From positions 780,501-844,500 of the forward strand of contig NZ_CP120742.1 in NCBI RefSeq assembly GCF_029581275.1: DNA of 64,000 bases. The letters are read 5' to 3'. A program made the translations under genes and the position numbers. Shown here piece after piece: positions 43,483-53,302 of this stretch; the stretch's first letter is position 1; every line of letters starts with the position of its first letter. The notes beneath the pieces are model-generated. The model did not search any database. It was not told the DNA's origin and saw nothing but the letters and a program-made list of their open reading frames with translations. This DNA is from Micromonospora sp. WMMD1155. Its GTDB lineage: Bacteria > Actinomycetota > Actinomycetes > Mycobacteriales > Micromonosporaceae.

Positions 43483-44194
43483 TCACGCCGGGCCGTCGTG
43501 CACGGCCTGTGCCCGGGTACGTCTGATGCTGTCGACCTCACCCTTGATCGGTAGCCAGTAGAAGGGGATGAAGGCAGCCACCACGATCAGGCCGGCGATC
43601 GGGTGAACGACGCAGAGCGCGGTTCCGACGGCGATCCAGGCGGGGGCGGGTCGAAACCGCCTGCTGATCGCCCTGGCGGTGGCGTCGTCGGTGGTGGACG
43701 TCAGTAGGCGGTGACCGCCTACTGACGTACTCCCAGATGACGTTGAAGAGGATGGCTGCGGTTCCGTAGACGATGCCGTAGAAGACGAGCGCGGTCCGCT
43801 TGCCGGGACCCTCTTCGAAGGCGCGGGCCAGCACCGACGAGACGAACGGCAGGAACGCGATCACCATCAGGAGCAGCGTGTTCAGCAGCAGCAGCAGGCG
43901 GTCGGCGGAGCGGATGTGGTCGAACATGACGTGGTGGTTCACCCACATCTGGCCGATCAGCAGGAAGGTGACGCCGTAGGCCAGGTAGGACGGCCACAGG
44001 TCGAGCAACCCGCGCATGAGGTGTTCGGTGTCCCGCGGTGGCCGGATCTCCAGGACGAGCAGGGTGATGGCGATCGCGGTGACGGCGTCGCTGAAGGCGA
44101 CCACCCGGCGGGGGTCACGTTCCGCGCCGATCGGCGAGCGGGTCCTGGTCGTTCCGTTCGTGGTGGCGCCGCGGGACGCCCGGTTCCAGCGCAT
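43483..44194 (-). pseudogene. TMEM175-like potassium channel gene (DUF1211) with frameshift at a palindrome
   Basis: The N-terminal frame gives the family hallmark RVVAFSDAVTAIAITLLVLEI and following membrane segments up to FNVIWEYVSRR. There the frame changes: the continuation LLTSTTDDATARAISRRF...GLIVVAAFIPFYWLPIKGEVDS lies in another frame ending at 43483. The shift coincides with a perfect 15-base inverted repeat (43698-43728). As written, the product is a truncated protein with a scrambled Arg-rich tail. Confidence 0.8.
43698..43728. repeat. Perfect inverted repeat at the frameshift of the channel gene
   Basis: ACGTCAGTAGGCGGT, one base, then the exact complement. It lies within coding sequence where relatives have none of the extra bases, so it looks like the cause of the frameshift. 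Confidence 0.75.
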
Positions 44195-44446
44195 GAGCTC
44201 CCCCCACCGGTTACCCGACTACCGCAGAGCGCTGCTGGAGATTCCCGCCGTCTATCGAGCTAAACCGGCAGCCGGGGCCGGGCGGCAGGGTGGCGAGCTG
44301 AGCGGGCGCACCGGGCTGTCATCCGGTCGGCGCGGATGCTCACCGTGGCTGCAGTTCGGCGCGGCCACCGACCCGGGGCGCCCTGAGCGCGGGGCGGGCA
44401 TCGGTTGCCAGCTGATTTCCGCGCCGTTACGGTGAGATCCCATCGA

Positions 44447-44462
44447 CGTTTGTCTACAAACG
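44447..44462. promoter_or_regulatory. 16-base palindrome before the Tat-esterase gene
   Basis: CGTTTGT-CT-ACAAACG lies ten bases before ATG 44472 and is markedly AT-richer than its surroundings; an operator is likely. Confidence 0.45.
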
Positions 44463-44471
44463 GGGGGCCGT

Positions 44472-45737
44472 ATGTCCACGCCTGTCACTCGCCGTACCGT
44501 CCTGGCCGGTGGCGCCGGCGCCGCCCTCGGCCTGGCGCTGCCCGGCTCCACCGCCCTCGCCGGTGGCCACCACGAGAGCGGCGTGAGCTTCACCCTCGAC
44601 GCGAGGACGCTCGACGGCGGTGAACAGGTCACCTCGGTCACCCTCGACACCAGCCGACTCGGGCCGATCGACCCGGCCGCGCTCACCCCCGGCACGTTCA
44701 GCGTGCACGCCAAGGCGACCAGCCCGATCCCGATCGCTCCCGGTGACCTGATCTTCAGCGAGTACGACCTGGACCGCACGGTGACCGCGGCCCGGCTCGA
44801 CCGGCACGGAAAGATCGTGCTCGAGCTGAGCCACGCCGAGGGCCAACCCGGCGGCGGCACCCTCGGCTACATCCTGAGCAGGGGCCGCAACGTCCGACTG
44901 GACCTCGTCTACACCATCACGCAGAACACCCCGCTGGTCCGACGCCACGGCTCACCGGTCACCATCACGCGCTTCGTGCAGGGGCGGCTGTCGAACCCCG
45001 AGGTGGACGCCTTCACCCACCACGTCTCGGGCTCGGGCCTGAAGTACCGGTTGTACTCCCCCGAGCGTTCGCCCCGCCAGGGTCGCCGACCGCTGATCGT
45101 CTGGCTGCACGGCGGCGGTGAGGGCGCCTCACTGCCGGACGACTACTACGACAACGAGACGACGCTGCGCGCCAACCGCGGCGCGCTGGGCTTCGCCACC
45201 CCGGAGGCTCAACGGATCTTCTCCGGCGCGTACGTGGTCGCTCCGCAGAGCACCTCCTACTGGATGGAGGACGGCCCCCGCTTCGCCCCGCTGATCCGCG
45301 AGATCGTCAAGGACCTCGTACGCCGCAGGCATGTCGACCCCGATCGGATCTACGTGGTCGGTTGCAGCAACGGCGGCTACATGTCGCTGGAGATGACAGT
45401 CGCCTATCCCGACCTGTTCGCCGCGTCGGTGCCGATCTGCGGCGTCGTCGAGCCGCTCGGCGGGGACGGCCCACCACTGATCACCGACGCGGAACTGACG
45501 GCCATCGCCACCCCGACCTGGCTGGTCACCTCGCTCGACGACGACACCGTGCCACCCGAGACCAACACGATCCACGCCCACGACCTCATCCCGGGATCAC
45601 TGATGAGCCTGTACGACAACGTGGTGTGGGACGGGTACCAGTTCCCCGGCCACTGGTCCTGGATCTACGTGGCCCGCAACGACCCGAGTCTCAACGGCAC
45701 CCACATCTGGCAGTGGATGGCCCGCCGCCGTCGGTGA
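44472..45737 (+). CDS. Tat-exported alpha/beta-hydrolase (esterase with N-terminal Ig-like domain)
   Basis: 421 residues. The N-terminus TRRTVLAGGAGAALGLALPGS is a twin-arginine-type signal. An Ig-like beta domain (about 35-180) precedes a hydrolase (about 185-420) with WLHGGGEGA (oxyanion), VVGCSNGGYM (nucleophile Ser), DDDTVPPE (Asp) and a C-terminal His in PGHWSW. It resembles Ig-containing EstA-type esterases and prolyl-oligopeptidase-like enzymes. GGGGGGCC precedes ATG 44472. Confidence 0.82.
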   Translation: MSTPVTRRTVLAGGAGAALGLALPGSTALAGGHHESGVSFTLDARTLDGGEQVTSVTLDTSRLGPIDPAALTPGTFSVHAKATSPIPIAPGDLIFSEYDLDRTVTAARLDRHGKIVLELSHAEGQPGGGTLGYILSRGRNVRLDLVYTITQNTPLVRRHGSPVTITRFVQGRLSNPEVDAFTHHVSGSGLKYRLYSPERSPRQGRRPLIVWLHGGGEGASLPDDYYDNETTLRANRGALGFATPEAQRIFSGAYVVAPQSTSYWMEDGPRFAPLIREIVKDLVRRRHVDPDRIYVVGCSNGGYMSLEMTVAYPDLFAASVPICGVVEPLGGDGPPLITDAELTAIATPTWLVTSLDDDTVPPETNTIHAHDLIPGSLMSLYDNVVWDGYQFPGHWSWIYVARNDPSLNGTHIWQWMARRRR

Positions 45738-45752
45738 TCTGCCATGCCCGCC

Positions 45753-46940
45753 TCAGCTCACCAGGTCACCGGCGCGGTACACGGCGAGGGGGCGGCGCAG
45801 CGCGGTGATGTCGCGGGTCGGATCGCCGTCCACGATCAGCAGGTCGGCCTCGACTCCGGGGCGGATGCGACCCTTGCGTCGCCCCAGGCCACACACCTCG
45901 GCACCGACCGAGGTGGCCGCGGCGAGGGCGGTGGTGGCGGGGATGCCGCAGGCCACGTACTCGACAAGGGTCTCCGGCAGGATCCCGTGTGGCTTCGCGG
46001 GGCCGAGGCCCGCGTCGGAACCGGCTACCAGACGGACCCCGGCGCGGTGCAGGGTGGAGGCTCCGGCAGCCAGCGCGGCCGCGCTGAGCCCGGCGCGCGC
46101 CGCCATCGCCACCACCTCCGGCGGCGTGACCACGGCCGGATCGGTGCCGAGCGTGGCGCAGACCGCGATTCCGGACGCGGCCAGCCGGTCCGCGAGGTCG
46201 TCGGGTACGCGAGCCCCGGCCGCTGTCACGCAGGTGCAGTGCTCGATGCCGTCCACCCCGACGCGCAGCGCCTGCTCGACCGCGCTGAGCGCGTGCGCGT
46301 GCGCGGTCACCGGCAGGCCCAGGTCGTGCGCCTGATTCACGGCGGCGGCCGACTCCAGGTCGGTGAACTGTGGCCGGGTGGTGTCCGTGCCAGGGGTGAA
46401 CACCCCGCCGCTGGCCATGATCTTCACCAGGTCGGCGCCCGCCGACGCCCGCAGCCGCACGGCCTCCCGCACACCGTCGACACCGCTCGCCTCGCCCCCC
46501 AACGACCAGCAGTGCCCGCCGATGCTGGTGACCGGCGCACCCGACGCCACCACCGTCGGCAGGTCGTCACGTACCCCCCGAGCCCGCCAGCGGAGCACCG
46601 CGCCGCGTCGGTCGCCCAGATCCCGTACCGTCGTGATCCCGGCCGTCAGATGCGCGCGCAGTGACGCCTCGACGACCGCGTCGAGGTCCGCCCCGGCGCG
46701 GTCCGCGAGTCGGCCGAGCGCGTCGGGCCCGGCATCGAAGCACAGGTGTACGTGTGCGTCGACCAGCCCGGGCAGCAGCGTGCCGTGCGGCTCCTCGCGC
46801 ACCGGCCAGCCCTCCGGTGCCTCGGCCCGACCCCGGCGCACCTCGGCGATGCGCCCGCCGTCGAGCAGGACCAGCACCCCGCCGTCCACCAGCCGCTCGC
46901 CGTCGAACATCCGTCCCGCCCGGACCGCATGTTCCGTCAT
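45753..46940 (-). CDS. Metal-dependent amidohydrolase (imidazolonepropionase/prolidase-like)
   Basis: 395 residues with metal ligands HVHL, Lys in ADLVKIMASGG, His in VTAHAHA and HCT, and Asp in VAGSDAG: the binuclear amidohydrolase pattern. GMs such as GRIRPGVEADLLIVDGDP are usual at the C-terminus. Relatives include dipeptidases and organophosphate/ochratoxin hydrolases, so the substrate is open. ATG 46940 chosen; GTG 46967 is an alternative. Converges with the esterase gene with 15 bases between stops. Confidence 0.82.
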   Translation of the reverse strand: MTEHAVRAGRMFDGERLVDGGVLVLLDGGRIAEVRRGRAEAPEGWPVREEPHGTLLPGLVDAHVHLCFDAGPDALGRLADRAGADLDAVVEASLRAHLTAGITTVRDLGDRRGAVLRWRARGVRDDLPTVVASGAPVTSIGGHCWSLGGEASGVDGVREAVRLRASAGADLVKIMASGGVFTPGTDTTRPQFTDLESAAAVNQAHDLGLPVTAHAHALSAVEQALRVGVDGIEHCTCVTAAGARVPDDLADRLAASGIAVCATLGTDPAVVTPPEVVAMAARAGLSAAALAAGASTLHRAGVRLVAGSDAGLGPAKPHGILPETLVEYVACGIPATTALAAATSVGAEVCGLGRRKGRIRPGVEADLLIVDGDPTRDITALRRPLAVYRAGDLVS

Positions 46941-47157
46941 CGTCACCCCCGCCCCCTGCACGGCCACCGCCCGGCGTCGTCCTCACCCCGCGGCGGCCAC
47001 CGGTCGTGACCCGACGATCGCACCACCACCGGGTGCGCGGCCTCCCTCGCCAGGGTGAACCCTCCTCCCTCCGGCGGGTCACCGGCACCCGCCCAGGTGC
47101 CTCTCAAGAACGACGAGCGGCGTGCCCGACGGACCCACCAGCCGACCGAGACTGGGA

Positions 47158-47988
47158 TCAGGCCGGCGACGAGTCCCCGGCACTGCCCGCAAAGCGTTCC
47201 ACGAACGCGCGATAGACCGGTGTGCCCGGCAGACCGTCATGAATGGCGAACACCACGTGGTCGAACCGATCGACCACCCGTAACGCCTCGGCGAACGCCC
47301 CCGCCACGGTGGCGGGATCGTTGCGGAACACCCCGCACCCCCACGCGCCCAAGACGATCGTCCGGTGCCCGTGCGCGGCCGCGACCTCCAGCACCCGCCG
47401 GGCACGTCGGGCCAGCACAGCCGGCACGTCCGTGGCGTGCGTGGGCTGGTTGCGGACGATCGCGCCGAGGTTCGGTGCCGCGGCGGTCAGAAGCGACGTC
47501 GCGTACGGCTGATCGAGCAGGTCGCCCCTGTCGTTGCGGAACACCGGCACGAGCGGGGAGTAGATGACCCGGTCGCTGTAGCGCAGGTCCCCCTGCTCCC
47601 GGTGGAATGCGTAGAACTCCGGCGCGGCGAGGAGACACGGGTAGAGCGCCGATGCGCGAGCGATGCTCTCCTCCTGCGCCTTCGCCCCGCCCAGGAACCC
47701 GCCGCCGGGGTTCTTCGCCGACGCGAACACCAGACACGCGGCACCGGGCCCCAGTCGGCGGGCCGCCTGCAACGTCGACTCGTGTGTCACCTCCACCGTG
47801 CCGACGCCGGGCTCCGCGTCCGGTACCGCGAGCACCTCGTCGGGCAGGTGATGACGAGTGCCGGTGACCGCGGCGCGCACCGCCTCGTCGATGACGACCT
47901 CGGCACCGCTGCCGTTGCGGTAACGCCCCGACTCGGCGATCGCCACCGTCTGCCGGGCGATCTCACGAAGACGACCGCTCACCGGCAC
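47158..47988 (-). CDS. Bacterial-type poly(ADP-ribose) glycohydrolase (TIGR02452/DUF2263 macrodomain)
   Basis: 276 residues with the PARG signature GGG (95-97, in NPGGGFLGG) followed by QEE (105-107), whose second Glu is catalytic in the family, and the phosphate loop LGAWGCGVFRNDP. The Herpetosiphon/Thermomonospora-type enzymes of this group release ADP-ribose from poly(ADP-ribose). It is cytoplasmic. No PARP gene is visible nearby. The start is GTG 47988, or GTG 47982. Confidence 0.88.
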   Translation of the reverse strand: MPVSGRLREIARQTVAIAESGRYRNGSGAEVVIDEAVRAAVTGTRHHLPDEVLAVPDAEPGVGTVEVTHESTLQAARRLGPGAACLVFASAKNPGGGFLGGAKAQEESIARASALYPCLLAAPEFYAFHREQGDLRYSDRVIYSPLVPVFRNDRGDLLDQPYATSLLTAAAPNLGAIVRNQPTHATDVPAVLARRARRVLEVAAAHGHRTIVLGAWGCGVFRNDPATVAGAFAEALRVVDRFDHVVFAIHDGLPGTPVYRAFVERFAGSAGDSSPA

Positions 47989-48107
47989 ACCCGGCGCATG
48001 GGAGAGTCCACAGCCAGCAGGCTAGGCAGGCCGAGCCATTACCGACAAGCACTTTCCGCACGCCACGGAGGGCCGACGAGCGTTGCCCGCCGACCCTCCG
48101 GGTGCGC

Positions 48108-51100
48108 TCACCGCCCGTACAGCTCGAACTCGTACAGCGAGAACCCGTACGAGGTGGCCCGCTTGACTCCGTACACCCGCACGTAGCGGGCGGTGACCGG
48201 CGCGAAGGTGGCGTTGTCGACGCCGCCGTTGCCGGTCGTGGTGCTGAACACCGGGGTCCAGGAGCTGCCGTCGCCGGAGACCTCGATGCGGTACGAGGTG
48301 CCGTAGGCCGCCTCCCAGCGCAACACCGCCCGACTGACGGTGCGGGCCGCGCCGAGGTCGACCCGGAGCCACTGGTTGTCGTTGTAGCTGCTGGCCCACC
48401 GGCTGCTCAAGCTGCCGTCGACGGCCTTGTCCGGGGTGTGCCCGGTCAGGAACTGGGTGCTCGACGCGGTGGCCGGGCGGCCCCGGGCCAGGTTGGTGAC
48501 GTCGTCGCCCCGGCGCGCCGGGAACGAGACGACCTGCTGGTAGGTGGGGCGGTTCTGCCAGGCGATCACCGGGTGGGTGATGCCGCCGAGCCCGGAGTGG
48601 GCGATCGAGTCGGCGCACCACTGGTCACCGGCGGAGCAGGACTTGTCGCCCGGGTAGACGGTGGTGCGGGGCACCGCGGCGGCCTGTCCGAGCGTGTCGA
48701 GCAGGGCCTGTCGGCACGCGCCGAGGTTGCCGTTGCCGCAGTACGAGCGGCCCAGGCCGCCGGCCACCGGGTCGCCGAGCACGGTGCGCAGGTCCTTGTC
48801 GACGTAGCCCCACCAGCCGTGCTGGAACGACGAGCCCTTGTGCGCCTGACCCTGCAACGCCCAGTTCGCGGTGCCGTCGCGCCCGCCGTTCTGGCCGCCC
48901 GACGGCGCCTCGTTCACCTGCATGGCGTCGACCAGCGCGGCGTAGAGGTCCGGCCCGAGGCCGGGGCGGAACTGCGCGGAGGCCAGCAGCGGCCACCAGG
49001 CGTCGAAGATCCGGATGGCGTCGGCGTGCTGGTAGACCTTGGAACCGGGGGACGTCTCCACGCGGCGGGCGCCGGCCTGCTGCCAGGCCCGCAGCTTGCC
49101 CACCGCGTCGGCCAGCGCCGGGTCGGTGACCGACGTGCTGTCCAGCACCCGCAGCAGGTCGCCGAGGACCTGCTGGCCACGCAGGTCGGTCACCGCCGCA
49201 TCCGCCACGATCTTGACGACGTCGGCGCGGCCGAGCTTACGCTGGGCGATCGCGGCGCGCACCGGCCCGTCGAGAAGCTGACCCCGGTGTACGGAGCCGA
49301 AGCTGAAGTTGCCGTCGGCCGCCCCGAAGTCCCGCGCCTGCTTGTTGTTCCAGCTGACGTAGTAGTCCTGGTCGACCGACTGCGGATGCGCCGACGACGG
49401 CGTGTACGTGGCGTCGTTGGTGTCCGGGTTCCAGCCGACCCACTCGTACGCGGGTTCGGCCTTCGTGGGCAGGTTCGGGTCGGCGGTGGCGGGGCGGACC
49501 GGGTTCGAGCCGGAGTTGTAGTACGCCGCCTCGGTCGAGTTGACGTAGAACCAGTTGAACGCGTACCCGACGTCGGCCGCGGACGCCTGGAAGGCCGCCG
49601 CGCTGCCCATCGCCGACGGGTCGTTGTACGCCTGGAAGCCGATCGCCGAGTCGGCCTCGTGCCGGTAGGTGGAGCGCAGCTTGGTGAACGCGGTCGGCTG
49701 CCCGTTCACCAGGCCCCGATAGGCGACCAGCCCGTACTTGGTGCGCAGCGCGCGCAGCGTGTACGACCCGGCCGGGGTGGAGTCGGCGAGCGTCGGCGAC
49801 CAGGAGTTGCGCTGCTCCAGCGCCTCCATGGCGAGGCACTGCCCGTGGTAGCGGTAGCTGTTGGTGCGCAACGTCGGGGCGCTGCCGTCGGTGGTGCACA
49901 GCGGCACCGCGTACGTGTCGGTGAGGTCCTGCGAGGCGGAGGTGGCGCTCCACGCGTAGTCCTGGCCGCGCCCGAGCAGCACGTAGAGGTTCAGCCCGGC
50001 GAAGGCGGCGCCACGCGCGCTGATGCCCGGGCCCTGCAACTCCTGGAGCATGAGCAGTTGCGGCGCGAAGTAGCCGGTCTGCGGCCCGAACACGGCGACC
50101 GGGTTGCCGGTGGTGGTGTGTCGCCCGGAGACCACCACCGCGTTGGACATGCCGTGCGCGCGCAGGTTGGACAGGCCGCCGAGCAGTTCCTTGGTGGCGG
50201 TGCTGGCGCCGGTGCGGGCGGCGGCTCCGCCGGTCTGGTCGTAGGCGAGGGGTTCGGCGACCACCGTTCCGGCGTCGGGGAGCACCGCGCTGGTCGCGCC
50301 CGGCGGCGTCGCCCCGTACGGGAAGCTCTGCCCGTCGTGCAGGGTGAGCACGGTCTCCGGGTCGTTCTGCGACCGGAACGCCGCCCACACCCGGTCGCCC
50401 TCGGTGGCGCCGTACTTGGCTCGGGCGGCGACCCGGACCAGCGCGGACTGCATCTCGCTGCCGCCGCCCCCGCCGAAGAGGCCGCCGATCACACCGGCGG
50501 TGGCGATGAGGTCGGTCATGGTGAAGTGCTTCGGCTTGCCCGCCCCGGCGAGCACGTACTCACCCGGGTAGTTGTCCTCGGCGATCGACTTGTCGATGTA
50601 GGCGTTGATGCCGGCGATGTAGTCGACCACGTCGGTGTAGAGCTGCTGGCCCCGGGCGCCCTTGGTGCGCAGCGCGTCCACCTGGGCCTGCAGGTCCGCC
50701 TCGGTGTACGGCGAGTTGGCCCAGACGCTCTGCTCCAGCTCCCGGTTGCCGGGCGCTCCACCGGCGAACGAGCTGACGTTGCCGCGACCGACGTGCCGCA
50801 GCAGGTCCATCACCCAGAGCCGGTCCTGGGCTCCGGCGTAGCCGGCGCCGAACATGGTGCCGGCGCGGGTGGTGCCGGTGATGTGCGGGACGCCGGTGGC
50901 CTTGTCCCGCACGATGGTGACGTCCGCGCGTGGCGAGACGGTGCTCTCGACCTGCGCGGCCGGTACCCCGAACGAGGCGTCGTTGTAGAAGTGGGCGATC
51001 TGCTCGTCGGTCAGCCCGGCGTAGTTGTAGACCAGGTTCGCGTACTCGTCGAGTTGGTCGCTGGAGTGCGCCGGGCGGGTGCCGAGGGCCTGGTGCGCCA

Positions 51101-51293
51101 GGATGGCGACGAGCGTGGCGTTGCCGTTCTGCCCGGGGGGCAGGATGTCGGCGCACTGACCGACGCAGTAGTCGTCGGCGGCGAACGTGGTGGCGGCCGG
51201 CGCGGGTGACGGCGCGATGACCGTCAGGACGCTCGCGGTCAGGGTGGCGGCGGTGAACGCCGCGAGCCGGTTACGGAGAGCGGTACGGGGCAT
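48108..51293 (-). CDS. Secreted penicillin-acylase-family Ntn hydrolase with C-terminal F5/8 (discoidin-like) module
   Basis: 1061 residues. Signal peptide (about 1-33), alpha chain (about 35-380), then the autoprocessing/nucleophile Ser383 in AHG/MSNAVVVSG (cleavage probably before the Ser), and a long beta chain. The last ~140 residues (LARGRPATASSTQFLTGHTPDKAVDGS..RWAS) form an F5/8 type C carbohydrate-binding module. Actinobacterial relatives include aculeacin A acylase and AHL/lipopeptide acylases, usually near 800 residues, so the module is an addition. ATG 51293 has GGAGGA five bases upstream. Confidence 0.9.
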   Translation of the reverse strand: MPRTALRNRLAAFTAATLTASVLTVIAPSPAPAATTFAADDYCVGQCADILPPGQNGNATLVAILAHQALGTRPAHSSDQLDEYANLVYNYAGLTDEQIAHFYNDASFGVPAAQVESTVSPRADVTIVRDKATGVPHITGTTRAGTMFGAGYAGAQDRLWVMDLLRHVGRGNVSSFAGGAPGNRELEQSVWANSPYTEADLQAQVDALRTKGARGQQLYTDVVDYIAGINAYIDKSIAEDNYPGEYVLAGAGKPKHFTMTDLIATAGVIGGLFGGGGGSEMQSALVRVAARAKYGATEGDRVWAAFRSQNDPETVLTLHDGQSFPYGATPPGATSAVLPDAGTVVAEPLAYDQTGGAAARTGASTATKELLGGLSNLRAHGMSNAVVVSGRHTTTGNPVAVFGPQTGYFAPQLLMLQELQGPGISARGAAFAGLNLYVLLGRGQDYAWSATSASQDLTDTYAVPLCTTDGSAPTLRTNSYRYHGQCLAMEALEQRNSWSPTLADSTPAGSYTLRALRTKYGLVAYRGLVNGQPTAFTKLRSTYRHEADSAIGFQAYNDPSAMGSAAAFQASAADVGYAFNWFYVNSTEAAYYNSGSNPVRPATADPNLPTKAEPAYEWVGWNPDTNDATYTPSSAHPQSVDQDYYVSWNNKQARDFGAADGNFSFGSVHRGQLLDGPVRAAIAQRKLGRADVVKIVADAAVTDLRGQQVLGDLLRVLDSTSVTDPALADAVGKLRAWQQAGARRVETSPGSKVYQHADAIRIFDAWWPLLASAQFRPGLGPDLYAALVDAMQVNEAPSGGQNGGRDGTANWALQGQAHKGSSFQHGWWGYVDKDLRTVLGDPVAGGLGRSYCGNGNLGACRQALLDTLGQAAAVPRTTVYPGDKSCSAGDQWCADSIAHSGLGGITHPVIAWQNRPTYQQVVSFPARRGDDVTNLARGRPATASSTQFLTGHTPDKAVDGSLSSRWASSYNDNQWLRVDLGAARTVSRAVLRWEAAYGTSYRIEVSGDGSSWTPVFSTTTGNGGVDNATFAPVTARYVRVYGVKRATSYGFSLYEFELYGR

Positions 51294-51694
51294 GGCGATC
51301 CTCCGGGGACGCGGAGTCGGGCCGTTCGGTCTCGCCCGGCTGCGGTGCCGACGTCTCGCCCTCCGCGCCCGGGCGTTCCACCCGGAGGTGAGAATGACTC
51401 ATATCGATCTCGGGCAATGATCGGCGCAGAACCGCCGCCCGGGATACCCGTCGTTCACCACGCGCCAATGCCGACGTTTCGCCGCCTTTCGCTCACGACC
51501 GCCTCGGTGCCGCGCCGAAACGGATGGCCTCGCCGACCCGTTCCGGCCTACCGTGCAAGAGGTTCGCCGCACCCACGAGAGGACTCATCCCGCGTGCCGC
51601 CCGCTCTCTAGACCTGACACGTCCCCCGCGCACGGGTCGCCGACGTCGCCGTCGGCCCCTTTGCCGTGCCTTCCGTCAGGTTCTTGGAGAGATC
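51294..51694. other. 401-base non-coding stretch upstream of the acylase gene
   Basis: It contains the acylase leader (RBS GGAGGA at 51299-51304 on the minus strand) and an AT-richer spot around 51,390-51,420, which may hold its promoter. No gene or repeat is seen. Confidence 0.4.
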
Positions 51695-52009
51695 ATGTCT
51701 ACGCGTCCTCATGTCGCACTGCCCTGGCCCGTCGCGCGTACGCGGCCTCCCCTGCTCGCCCTCGGCTGCGTCCACTGCGCCGGCGGCATCGGTGGCCGCA
51801 CGTTCCGCGTCATCGCCGTCGGCGAACCCGTCCACGTCCGCCTCCCGGCACCGCACGTCCGCCCGACCCACTGCGGCGGTTACTCGGGCCGTTGGCCTTC
51901 GCTCCGGCGAGGGGCACGCTGGCCCCATCCTGGGCTGCATCAGGCGGCGGTCCGGACGCGGTCGCTGATGACGCGGGAAGGACCGTTCCGCTACCGGCGA
52001 CGGAGGTGA
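51695..52009 (+). CDS. Small hypothetical protein
   Basis: 104 codons with GGAGAG three bases before ATG 51695. The first 65 codons have the GC-rich third positions of real genes and four cysteines (LGCVHCAGG and HCGG), which could bind a metal; the last 35 codons lose this bias and are Arg-rich, so a frameshift or fortuitous extension is possible. No family recognised. Confidence 0.4.
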   Translation: MSTRPHVALPWPVARTRPPLLALGCVHCAGGIGGRTFRVIAVGEPVHVRLPAPHVRPTHCGGYSGRWPSLRRGARWPHPGLHQAAVRTRSLMTREGPFRYRRRR

Positions 52010-52186
52010 TCGCCCGGGTGCGTACCCGGAATCGATGCCGACGCTGGTGATGACCGCGACGTGCTCGCGGGCAGCGCGGCGGGCCCGCTCGACGGCGGCC
52101 GGTCGAACCCGGTGACCGTGCCGCCTCGGCGGGCCCGGGTTCGCTGCCGGCTGCGGACCGGTGTGGTCGACGCCGCGGGAAACGCC

Positions 52187-53302
52187 TCAGCGGGGCGGAG
52201 ACGCCTGCTCCAGGGGGCGTCCGTGAACTCGGATCGTGTCCGAGACGGCGACGCCGAGCAGGACGGTGACAGCCGCGGCGGCGACCCACACCGGCGGCAG
52301 GCCCACCATCACCGGCGCCATGGCCGCGAGGACCAGGATCCCGACCGGCCGTGGCCAGGACACCCGGGCGAAGGCCACGTACTCGAAGACGGAGCGCCCG
52401 GCGAGGTAGAGCGCGGGCCCGCCGAGGATCGCCCCGACCCAGGCGCGTTTGGCGTCACCGAGTGGATCTATGAGGACGAGTTCGGAGCCGGCCGAGGTGG
52501 CGAGGATGCCGGCCACCATGAGCAGATGCGAGGACTCGGCCAACCGGCCGAGCCGGCCTGGGTCGGCGGACGCCGCGACGGCCTCCCCCAGGATCTGGCC
52601 GGCTCGGTAGAAGTAGATTCGCCACAGCATCACCGTGGTGAGGAACGACAGGGTGAGAGCCACTATTCGTTCGGTCACGATCGGACCGCGGAGAAGACTC
52701 GACCCGGACGTCAGGATCGTCTCGCCGAGCGCGACGAGCCAGCGTCCAGAGCGAATTACGCGTCAGCTCGGGCGCGAAGGCGCCGGCGAGCCACGGCACG
52801 GCAGACGCGCCGAACCACACGAGCGCCAGCAGGTAGACGCCGCGAAGCTCGTGACCCCGCACGATGGCCACGAGGAAGAGGCTGCGGCCCACCTGTATCG
52901 CGACGTACGTGCTCGCGAAGAGCAGGCCGGTCTCGGCGAGAGCCCCCGAAATCGCGACCGCCAGGAGCAGGCTCCCGAACATCGTCGACAGGACGACGAA
53001 CTGGACCGGGGGCCGGAACGGATCGAATCTGCTGGTCATCCATGCCGTCTGGGTCCAGATCCACCAGACGGCCAGCAACAGCAGCAGGGTCTCGCCGTTC
53101 TCCGCGAGCGAGGTGGTCTGGTGTAGTCCAACACCAACTCGTGCACGACCCGGGTGAGCGCGAAGACGAACACGAGATCGAAGAACAGTTCCAGAAAAGT
53201 CGGCTGCTGCGGACTCTCGCGCCTGCGCAGCGGATTGACCACTCTGTTCGTCGCCACTGCTTCGCCCGCTTCGTCGCCTTGTCGCTGAAGCAGTCGTACC
53301 AC
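52187..53302 (-). pseudogene. Low-temperature-requirement A (LtrA)-like membrane protein gene with two frameshifts
   Basis: Three consecutive frames together give a full LtrA protein. The first has FLELFFDLVFVFALTRVVHEL. A base is missing near 53,120 (ACCAG where ACCCAG would keep the frame). The second continues from TTSLAENGETLLLLLAVWWIW to TRNSLWTLA. A second shift near 52,735 leads into ALGETILTSGSSLLRGP and the remaining membrane segments to PLEQASPPR. ALGETI and FFDLVFV are family hallmarks. The start is not resolved (53302 or a later GTG). Confidence 0.8.
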
